From NCBI GenBank assembly GCA_002840115.1, contig PGZG01000107.1, positions 1 to 6,430 of the forward strand: 6,430 nucleotides of DNA. Reading direction: 5' to 3'. The DNA is from Gammaproteobacteria bacterium HGW-Gammaproteobacteria-14. Lineage in GTDB: Bacteria > Pseudomonadota > Gammaproteobacteria > Pseudomonadales > Alcanivoracaceae. Positions 1 to 5,476 of the stretch are shown here, one piece after another (position 1 is the first letter of the stretch; each line of letters starts with the position of its first letter). The translations under genes and the position numbers were made by a program. The notes below the pieces were generated by a model. It was not told the DNA's origin and did no database searches. It saw only the letters and a list, made by a program, of their open reading frames with translations.

Positions 1-1
1 C

Positions 2-751
2 CGCGATGTTGGCAAAACCGTACCCGCCACCACCGACGGTTTTATTACCGACATTATTCTGTTTGCCGACGATGCCACACCACTCACCGTAGTGCTGGGT
101 AGCCAGCGGGTGGATTTAAGCCAGCTGGTGCCGGTACTGGTAACTACTCTGGCCAACCTTAGCCTTGGCACTCATCTGGAAGTGGATGGTGTGCTAAACA
201 CGGAAACCGGGGTCCTGAAGGCGAAGCGAGTTCGACTACGCGACGAACTGCGGCTACTTGAACTGATAGCCCCCATCACTGCACTGAACGATGGCACTCT
301 AACGGTGCTTGGCCAGCCCGTGATTGCCCTGCCACAGACCGTCGGCACTCTTTACGATGAACTAGCAGTGGGACAAGCCGTCCGACTGCTGGGGTTTGTC
401 AGTGATACCACCCTGTTTGCCGTCAGCGCCACACCAGTAGCCAGCGATTCCATCCATTTACGAGGCGCCGTAACCGCCGTTAACGAGGCCACCGGGCAAC
501 TGTTTATCGCGGGCATCCCCTTTCTGTTCGACAGCGCCGACTCTTTCTCCCTTCTCGGCGAAGACGGTGTACTGGTGGAGTTGATCACCGGGGTATGCCA
601 AGTCCTGCTACCACTCCTGTGCCCGTCCACGGAACAGCCGCCAACCCTTGGTGAGGCACTAACCGGTACCGTCGGAGACCTCCGGAATAGCACCCTGAAT
701 ACCTCCTTCCTCGAGGGTGGCGACCTGCTTATCTACCCTGCCAACCCTTGA
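2..751 (+). CDS. DUF5666-like repeat protein, 3' part (5' end outside window)
   Basis: The frame is open from the first bases and ends at TGA 749-751, giving 249 visible residues; the true start lies upstream. A GTG at 92 could in principle start translation, but the reading frame and its repeat pattern continue before it, so I read this as a 5'-truncated gene. The protein is rich in Leu, Val, Thr and Gly and shows at least three loosely repeated beta-strand modules (about residues 13-79, 86-146 and 151-195). They follow the pattern 'G.v..l.dgtLtVlGqpV...T.......l..Gq.v.l.G', typical of DUF5666 domains in cell-envelope or secreted proteins. Two cysteines (C199, C207) near the C-terminus could form a disulfide. 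No catalytic motif is visible. The function is unknown; a surface or periplasmic structural role is an inference. The following gene is 244 bases away and looks unrelated. The family assignment rests on pattern only. Confidence 0.7.
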   Translation, partial: RDVGKTVPATTDGFITDIILFADDATPLTVVLGSQRVDLSQLVPVLVTTLANLSLGTHLEVDGVLNTETGVLKAKRVRLRDELRLLELIAPITALNDGTLTVLGQPVIALPQTVGTLYDELAVGQAVRLLGFVSDTTLFAVSATPVASDSIHLRGAVTAVNEATGQLFIAGIPFLFDSADSFSLLGEDGVLVELITGVCQVLLPLLCPSTEQPPTLGEALTGTVGDLRNSTLNTSFLEGGDLLIYPANP

Positions 752-812
752 GATATAGCTTTTCAAAGAGCCGCAATCGTAAAACCTTGTGACGCTGACT
801 CTGGCTTGCACT

Positions 813-873
813 CTCCAGCCATCGGCTGGAGGCCGCGCCAGCGCTACCAAGCGGGCGCTTGGTTGGCAGCTGG
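813..873. repeat. Two adjacent inverted repeats in the spacer (REP-like hairpins)
   Basis: The first is a perfect 8-bp inverted repeat, CTCCAGCC (813-820) and GGCTGGAG (824-831), with a 3-base loop. The second has ACCAAGC (846-852) and GCTTGGT (857-863) around a 4-base loop, flanked by CCAGC (838-842) and GCTGG (869-873) that can extend the structure. Neither hairpin is followed by a T run on either strand, so a simple intrinsic terminator is unlikely. Adjacent GC-rich palindromes between genes resemble REP/BIME-type extragenic repeats or mRNA-stabilising structures. Only one copy lies in this window, so repeat status is unproven. Confidence 0.5.
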
Positions 874-995
874 GCCATCTTCACGATGTCATTCTGGTCA
901 AGAGAGATAGGTAAATAGCGCTAGCCAAACCCTTCCCCAGCACCATAAGCGAATGTACCATCGGTGAATGTAATCATCTGAGAGGCACTATCGCC

Positions 996-1853
996 ATGAC
1001 CATTGCAGTCCAGCCTATTCGTCGCGATATCCGTTTCAAGCTGCCCGCTGACCGTGTCACCGATTGGCATGGTACCGGCGTACATGTCACCCAGTTTCTA
1101 AACACCATGAGCCTGTTCTTCCCAGTGGGGGAGCGGTTCTTTATCGACTCCGTTCGCCACTTCCGCGATCACGCCAAGGACGACCCGGAGTTGAAAGCGG
1201 CGATCACCGCCTTTATCGGTCAGGAAGCCATGCACGGCCGTGAACACGAAGAAATGAACGAGATGATGGAACAAGCCGGCATGCCGGCTATGGCTCAGGA
1301 AAAATACGTCCTGAACCTGCTCAATTTTATTCAGAAACGCACTCCGAAAATTTTCCAATTGTCCGCCACGGTATCACTGGAGCACCTGACGGCCATTCTT
1401 GGCGGTGCCCTGCTCGACAACCGCGACACCTTCTTTGAAGGTGCTGAGCCACGCTATCAAGCCATTTGGCAGTGGCATGCTCTGGAGGAAACGGAGCACA
1501 AAGCAGTGGCCTATGATCTCTATGCCAAGGTAATGGGCAAAACCCTGCAAGCCTACGCCCTGCGGACTATAACCTTGCCGATCGCCACCGGAATTTTTCT
1601 GGCAATTCTCTACCCCTACTATTTTGAGAACCTGCGCCGCACCGGTGGCCTGAAAGGCGGCACCAAGGCATTGAAAGGCCTGCTGACCAGCCTGCAGTAC
1701 CAGTGGGGCAAGCCGGGTATCCTGCGTCAGGTGGTAAAACCATGGCTGGATTGGTTCAAGCCAGGGTTTCACCCATGGGATCACAACAACAGTCACTATT
1801 TGACAGAACTGGATAGCATGCTGTCTGAAGTTATTGAGAAAAAAGCGGCCTGA
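996..1853 (+). CDS. Predicted metal-dependent hydrolase family protein (PF10118/COG3687), di-iron-like
   Basis: This is a 285-residue protein starting at ATG 996, with an AGAGG ribosome binding site (981-985). It matches the 'predicted metal-dependent hydrolase' family (PF10118) by overall pattern, with its two hallmark segments EAMHGREHEEMN (77-88) and ALEETEHKAVAYDLY (162-176). Acidic and His residues are spaced as in ferritin-like four-helix di-iron proteins: E46 on helix 1, E77xxH80 on helix 2, E129 on helix 3 and E165xxH168 on helix 4, with H84 as an additional possible ligand. A hydrophobic stretch at about 191-210 could be a membrane-associating helix. No signal peptide is seen. The reaction and substrate are unknown; the family name says hydrolase, but the residue layout equally suits a di-iron oxidase or oxygenase. 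The gene precedes fadE by 173 bases, with a terminator between, so it is probably its own transcription unit. Family call strong, function open. Confidence 0.85.
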   Translation: MTIAVQPIRRDIRFKLPADRVTDWHGTGVHVTQFLNTMSLFFPVGERFFIDSVRHFRDHAKDDPELKAAITAFIGQEAMHGREHEEMNEMMEQAGMPAMAQEKYVLNLLNFIQKRTPKIFQLSATVSLEHLTAILGGALLDNRDTFFEGAEPRYQAIWQWHALEETEHKAVAYDLYAKVMGKTLQAYALRTITLPIATGIFLAILYPYYFENLRRTGGLKGGTKALKGLLTSLQYQWGKPGILRQVVKPWLDWFKPGFHPWDHNNSHYLTELDSMLSEVIEKKAA

Positions 1854-1870
1854 CTTATCAGTCCGAAAAA

Positions 1871-1896
1871 ACAAAGGCCGCTCATGCGGCCTTTGT
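1871..1896 (+). terminator. Stem-loop terminator after the PF10118 gene
   Basis: This is a perfect 11-bp inverted repeat, ACAAAGGCCGC (1871-1881) and GCGGCCTTTGT (1886-1896), with the 4-base loop TCAT. It starts 17 bases after the stop codon at 1851-1853. An A run (1866-1871) precedes it, and on the + strand the T residues lie mostly within the stem, followed by a T/C-rich stretch. On the - strand the stem is followed by a clean run of six T, so it could also stop antisense transcription coming from the fadE side. The position and GC-rich core make an intrinsic terminator the best reading. Confidence 0.8.
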
Positions 1897-2012
1897 CACT
1901 TCTGCGTTATGCTTCTGTGGATATATACGAGACTACTTCTGCTAATAAGGCCAGCTCTAGCAAAGCCTTAATCTGATACAGTGGTCTTCGTTGTTTGATT
2001 TCCGTTCTGACC

Positions 2013-2018
2013 AAGGAG
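2013..2018 (+). promoter_or_regulatory. Ribosome binding site of fadE (fixes the start)
   Basis: AAGGAG at 2013-2018 is a near-perfect Shine-Dalgarno sequence lying 8 bases before ATG 2027. The longer in-frame alternative, TTG at 1991, has no comparable site and would place this motif inside the coding region. It therefore decides the start of the acyl-CoA dehydrogenase. Confidence 0.85.
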
Positions 2019-2026
2019 CAATTGCC

Positions 2027-4282
2027 ATGTTCGCCTTACTGCTCAACTGGATGCGCGACCATCAGATCCTGCCACAAATTTCCGACACTGAACGTCAGGC
2101 ACTGGAAGCTGGCGATGTCTGGATTGATGGTGATTTCTTTTCTGGTCGCCCGGATTTCAACCGTATTCTGAAAGAAAACTACGACAAGCTTCCCGCCAAC
2201 GAGCAGGCATTTCTCGATGGGCCAGTGGAAGATCTGTTACGCATGTGTGACACCTACAAGCTGTCGCGCGAGCGCAAGGTTCCTGAAGAAATCATGGCGT
2301 TTCTTGCCAACAATGGCTTCTTCGCAATGCAGATAGAGAAAGAATATGGCGGCATGCCCTTTTCAACGTTGGGCAAGTCCTGTGTGATGGCAAAAATCAC
2401 ACCCTACTCCGGTATTCTCAGCGCATTAGTTGTGATTCCCAACTCCCTTGGCGCCGCCGAGTTACTCGGGCACTACGGCACCGAAGAGCAGAAAAAATAC
2501 TATCTGCCAAAGCTGGCTAACGGCGAGTTCATTCCCTGCTTTGGTTTGACTGAACCCACTGCCGGTTCCGATGCGGCTTCCATCAAAGCCGATGGCGAAG
2601 TCTTTCGAGATAACGATGGTGAGATAAAATTCCGCCTTAACTTTCGCAAACGTTATATCACTCTGGCACCAATCTCGAACCTGATCTCTCTGGCAGTGCG
2701 CTTGCGTGACGCAGACAACCTGCTTGGCAAAGGTGAAGATGTTGGCATCACTGTCGTGCTGATCGAAAAGGGCGCTGAAGGATTGCACATTGGCGACCAT
2801 CATGAACCCATTGGTGATGCCTTCCCGAACGGTCCCATCGTCGGCCATAACGTTATCGTACCGGCCAAGGATATTCTTGGCGGCCTGGACTACGCCGGCA
2901 AGGGCTGGAAAATGCTGATGGAATCATTAGCCGGTGGCCGCATGGTGTCACTCCCGGCCTCTGGCATCAGCTCCATGCGTCTGGCAGCCGCCGCCATGGG
3001 TGCCTACTCCATGGTTCGCCAGCAGTTCGGTATTCCTATTGGCAAGATGGAAGGCATTTCCAGCAAAGTCGGCAAAGTCGCCGCACTGAGCTATATGTTT
3101 GAAGGCGCTCGCGTATTTGGTTGTTCGGCACTGGATGCAGGCATTCAACCGCCGGTGGCCTCAGCGATTATGAAAGCCTGGTCGACGGAGGTTGCTCGCG
3201 AATGTGGCGTTGATGCCATGGATGTACTTGCCGGTGCCGCCGTAATGCAGGGGCCCAATAATGTTATCGGTCGGAACTATTGCTCAGCTCCCGTTGCGAT
3301 TACGGTGGAAGGCGCCAACATTATGACTCGCACTCTCATGGTGTTTGGTCAGGGCGCCACTCGCTGCCACCCGTATGCCTATAAAGTGGTGCAAGCGGTG
3401 GAAAGCAATGATGTACCTGCATTCCGTAATAACCTGCTTGGCTGGATGTGGCAGTTTTTTACCGGCTTTGTGATGACCCTCTTACGCGGCATTACCCGTG
3501 GTCACTTCACCGTATCCATCCCGGATGTGGCACCACAAACTCGACGCTGGTATCGCCGCCTCGGCTGGTCTGCAACACGCTTCGGCCTATTGACCAACCT
3601 GGCAATGTTCCTGATTTCCGGCAAACTAAAAGCCCGTGGCAACCTGACCGGGCGATATGCCGATGCTGTTGCCTGGATGCTATTGGCGACCTCCGCACTA
3701 CGCCGTTATGAGGCCGAGGGGCGCCGCGAAGAAGATTTGCCACTGCTTGACTATGCCTGTCAGTACTCCATGGCACAGGTGCAGATCGCCTTTGAAGGCA
3801 TTTATCAGAACTTTGGTGGGCCTCTCGGGCTGATACTGCGTAGTGCTGGACGACTCTGGCTGATGATGAACCCGGTCGGCCGACTGCCGGATGACCAGCA
3901 AAGCGCCGCCGCCGCGTTAACCATGCAAAGCTATAATGAACAGTACCGACGTCTCAATGAGGGCAATTTCATGCCCGAAGAAAGTGATATCGGTTTTGGT
4001 CGCTTGTTAAAGGCATTTCGACTCACCACCGAAGCTGACCCGGTGCGCGAATTGATTCGCGAAGGGCAGCGTAGCAAAGTACTACCTCGCGCCACCGCCG
4101 ATGATCTTGCCGAATTAGCCGCCGAAAAAGGGGTTATCAGTGAACAACAAAAATCCCTGCTAATCAGCGCTCGCGAGGCTTGTATGGCAGCCATTGAAGT
4201 TGATGTATTCACCCCATCAGAATTCCATGGAGATGAGGGCGCTGCGGGGCTTACCGCCAGTGGTAATGGAGGGCAAGCCTGA
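2027..4282 (+). CDS. fadE: FadE-type acyl-CoA dehydrogenase
   Basis: This 751-residue flavoenzyme should catalyse the first step of fatty acid beta-oxidation, the FAD-dependent conversion of acyl-CoA to trans-2-enoyl-CoA. Domains in order: a FadE-specific N-terminal segment (about 14-80, with the hallmark EAGDVWIDGDFFSGRPDF and EQAFLDGPVEDL); the acyl-CoA dehydrogenase N-terminal, middle and C-terminal domains (about 85-455); and the DUF1974 domain peculiar to FadE (about 460-735). Visible motifs are FGLTEPTAGSDA (172-183, FAD/substrate signature), RYITLAPI (209-216), and VEGANIMTRTLMVFGQGA (427-444), where E428 is the predicted catalytic base. E. coli FadE (814 residues) has about 75 extra N-terminal residues with membrane helices; these are absent here, so the enzyme may be soluble or only peripherally attached. 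The start is fixed by AAGGAG at 2013. No FadR- or PsrA-like operator was recognised upstream. Two hydrolase genes follow, consistent with lipid catabolism. Many such genomes carry several fadE paralogues, so chain-length preference cannot be assigned. Confidence 0.95.
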   Translation: MFALLLNWMRDHQILPQISDTERQALEAGDVWIDGDFFSGRPDFNRILKENYDKLPANEQAFLDGPVEDLLRMCDTYKLSRERKVPEEIMAFLANNGFFAMQIEKEYGGMPFSTLGKSCVMAKITPYSGILSALVVIPNSLGAAELLGHYGTEEQKKYYLPKLANGEFIPCFGLTEPTAGSDAASIKADGEVFRDNDGEIKFRLNFRKRYITLAPISNLISLAVRLRDADNLLGKGEDVGITVVLIEKGAEGLHIGDHHEPIGDAFPNGPIVGHNVIVPAKDILGGLDYAGKGWKMLMESLAGGRMVSLPASGISSMRLAAAAMGAYSMVRQQFGIPIGKMEGISSKVGKVAALSYMFEGARVFGCSALDAGIQPPVASAIMKAWSTEVARECGVDAMDVLAGAAVMQGPNNVIGRNYCSAPVAITVEGANIMTRTLMVFGQGATRCHPYAYKVVQAVESNDVPAFRNNLLGWMWQFFTGFVMTLLRGITRGHFTVSIPDVAPQTRRWYRRLGWSATRFGLLTNLAMFLISGKLKARGNLTGRYADAVAWMLLATSALRRYEAEGRREEDLPLLDYACQYSMAQVQIAFEGIYQNFGGPLGLILRSAGRLWLMMNPVGRLPDDQQSAAAALTMQSYNEQYRRLNEGNFMPEESDIGFGRLLKAFRLTTEADPVRELIREGQRSKVLPRATADDLAELAAEKGVISEQQKSLLISAREACMAAIEVDVFTPSEFHGDEGAAGLTASGNGGQA

Positions 4283-4309
4283 GTTTTTATATCTGAGTTC
4301 TCAGAACGT

Positions 4310-4332
4310 AAAACTCCTCTTCGGGATTTTTC
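4310..4332 (+). terminator. Possible weak intrinsic terminator after fadE
   Basis: Bases AAAACTCC (4310-4317) can pair with GGGATTTT (4323-4330) around a 5-base loop, with one C-A mismatch and one G-U pair. The T run at 4327-4331 forms the 3' arm and tail. It begins 28 bases after the fadE stop. The stem is imperfect, so termination is probably partial. The same AAAACTC can instead pair with GAGTTTT (4281-4287, overlapping the fadE stop) to close a different hairpin over 4281-4316, which has an inner stem TCTGAG/CTCAGA (4292-4297, 4300-4305). Confidence 0.4.
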
Positions 4333-4369
4333 TCTAACCCGTTGAAAACAGTCTCAAACTGACTGACAC

Positions 4370-4412
4370 CCTCAGCAGACAAGCAGCTACCATAGCGGCC
4401 TGTCTGTTGAGG
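4370..4412 (+). promoter_or_regulatory. Hairpin sequestering the ribosome binding site of the HSL-type esterase
   Basis: CCTCAGCAGACA (4370-4381) pairs with TGTCTGTTGAGG (4401-4412) over 12 positions, with a single G-U wobble. The pairing can continue inward with two short 2-bp steps (4383-4384 with 4398-4399, and 4386-4387 with 4395-4396) to a 7-base loop. The 3' arm contains GAGG (4409-4412), the Shine-Dalgarno sequence of the esterase starting at 4424, and the 5' arm carries CCTC as a built-in anti-Shine-Dalgarno. If the RNA folds this way, translation of the esterase is blocked until the stem is opened. As DNA, the same sequence could be a protein operator. The pairing is seen directly; the regulatory role is inferred. 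Confidence 0.55.
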
Positions 4413-4423
4413 AATCACCACCA

Positions 4424-5329
4424 ATGAGCCTGACTGCCCATCTGATCAAAGCTGTCTCTCGCCGCGTCATTAAACGCGATGGTCTTGACCACGAACAGCT
4501 GACACGCCATTTACGACGACACTTTAACCACACACCAACGATTCGTCTTTTGCCATCCGGTGTTCGCTGTCGGCAACTGGAAGCCCGCGGTTTCGAAGGT
4601 GATGTGGTGAGCGTCAAGGCACCCACCATGGCGGTACTCTATACACATGGCGGCGCCTATATTGCTGGCATCACTCGCACCTACCACAATCTGGCCGGCA
4701 AGCTCGCCAAGCAATTGAATGCGGCGGTCTATTTACCACGCTACCCTTTTGCACCAGAGAATCCGTTCCCGGCTGGCGTTAACCGGATTTTAGAAGGCTA
4801 TCGTTTTCTGCTTGATGAGGGTTACTCCGCGGACAACATCGCCATTGGTGGTGACTCTGCCGGAGGCGGATTGTCCCTCGCGCTGCTATTAGCTATTCGG
4901 GATAACAATCTACCTATGCCACGTTGCGCATTCCTGTTTTCACCAGGCACGAATGGCTTCACCGATGGCGAAAGCGTCCATAAAAACAATGCCTCGGATG
5001 CGATGTTATCCGCCGATATGGTTCAACGTGTTGCCGAAATCTATATTCCGGATGCCAAAGACCGCAGCCACCCCTATGCCTCACCGGGCTTTGCGGATTA
5101 CAACGGCTTACCGCCTTTGTTTATCAGTGTGGCACGAGATGAGGTGTTATATAGCGATGCCGTCGCCGCACGATCTCAAGCGATGAAAGCCAATGTGCCG
5201 GTACATTGGCTGGAAAGAGATGGCTTGTTCCATGTATGGCCAATCATGGTGCCGTTTCTGAAAGAAGCCCGTCAGGACACCAATACCGTGATTGACTTTA
5301 TTCGACAGCCCAGAGCAAGTTCTGGTTAG
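4424..5329 (+). CDS. Alpha/beta hydrolase, HSL-type esterase/lipase (COG0657, abhydrolase_3)
   Basis: This is a 301-residue carboxylic ester hydrolase of the bacterial hormone-sensitive-lipase group (family IV). HGGAY (75-79) is the oxyanion-hole motif, and GDSAGG (143-148) holds the nucleophile S145. VARDEVLYSD (236-245) supplies the acid: D239, or E240 if EVL aligns with the family's usual DPL. H270 in FHVWP is the catalytic His. About 65 N-terminal residues form the expected cap region. The length is typical for the family and no signal peptide is seen, so a cytoplasmic site is likely; short- to medium-chain acyl esters are the usual substrates. The start ATG 4424 has GAGGA (4409-4413) 10 bases upstream, and that site is buried in a hairpin. 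The gene lies 141 bases after fadE, which suggests its product fatty acids feed beta-oxidation. The exact substrate cannot be read from sequence. Confidence 0.92.
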   Translation: MSLTAHLIKAVSRRVIKRDGLDHEQLTRHLRRHFNHTPTIRLLPSGVRCRQLEARGFEGDVVSVKAPTMAVLYTHGGAYIAGITRTYHNLAGKLAKQLNAAVYLPRYPFAPENPFPAGVNRILEGYRFLLDEGYSADNIAIGGDSAGGGLSLALLLAIRDNNLPMPRCAFLFSPGTNGFTDGESVHKNNASDAMLSADMVQRVAEIYIPDAKDRSHPYASPGFADYNGLPPLFISVARDEVLYSDAVAARSQAMKANVPVHWLERDGLFHVWPIMVPFLKEARQDTNTVIDFIRQPRASSG

Positions 5330-5342
5330 CCACACTGTCATT

Positions 5343-5371
5343 TCGAGAAATATTTTACACACCATTACAGT
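5343..5371 (+). promoter_or_regulatory. Weak sigma-70 promoter candidate upstream of the last gene
   Basis: TCGAGA (5343-5348) and TACAGT (5366-5371) each match four of six consensus -35 and -10 bases at an ideal 17-base spacing, in the AT-rich start of the spacer. If used, transcription would begin near 5378 and leave a leader of about 100 bases containing the two stem-loops before the start codon at 5477. Chance matches of this quality are common. Confidence 0.25.
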
Positions 5372-5406
5372 AAAAAATGGCACAGTTCGAAGCAGCTTTT
5401 AAATAT

Positions 5407-5453
5407 GCATCATGAGTGATGCCGGTCCCATTTTACGAATGATACGACCGGCA
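5407..5453 (+). promoter_or_regulatory. Two overlapping stem-loops in the leader of the last gene
   Basis: Hairpin one is GCATCA (5407-5412) with TGATGC (5417-5422) around a TGAG loop, perfect over 6 bp. Hairpin two is TGCCGGTC (5420-5427) with GACCGGCA (5446-5453), perfect over 8 bp, enclosing a second short stem CATT (5429-5432) with AATG (5438-5441). The hairpins share bases 5420-5422, so they cannot both form fully. They end 12 bases before the ribosome binding site GGAGA (5466-5470). There is no T run, so this is not an intrinsic terminator; an RNA control element or a dyad operator is possible. The role is unknown. Confidence 0.45.
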
Positions 5454-5476
5454 GCACCATTGAGTGGAGAACGGCC

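Noticed and set aside
813..831. Intrinsic terminator for the first gene
   Set aside because: The hairpin is perfect, but there is no T run after it on either strand; kept only as a repeat or structural element.
1374..1874. 166-codon open frame antisense to the PF10118 gene
   Set aside because: It is a shadow of a strongly recognised gene on the + strand; its product shows no recognisable domain and it runs over that gene's stop codon.
1897..2012. FadR or PsrA operator and a clear sigma-70 promoter upstream of fadE
   Set aside because: No convincing match to either operator; TATATA at 1922-1927 could be a -10 box but has no acceptable -35 at the right spacing.
1991..2026. TTG at 1991 as a longer start for the acyl-CoA dehydrogenase
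   Set aside because: It has no ribosome binding site, and the strong AAGGAG at 2013-2018 sits 8 bases before ATG 2027, where homology to the family also begins soon after.
3507..3776. Open frames opposite and alongside the DUF1974 region of fadE
   Set aside because: They lie wholly inside a well-conserved fadE frame and give low-complexity, Arg/Ser/His-rich products without a family.
5378..5395. Sigma-54-like promoter starting with TGGCAC
   Set aside because: The -12 GC dinucleotide (5392-5393) is one base too far from the -24 GG, and the TTGC element is not present.
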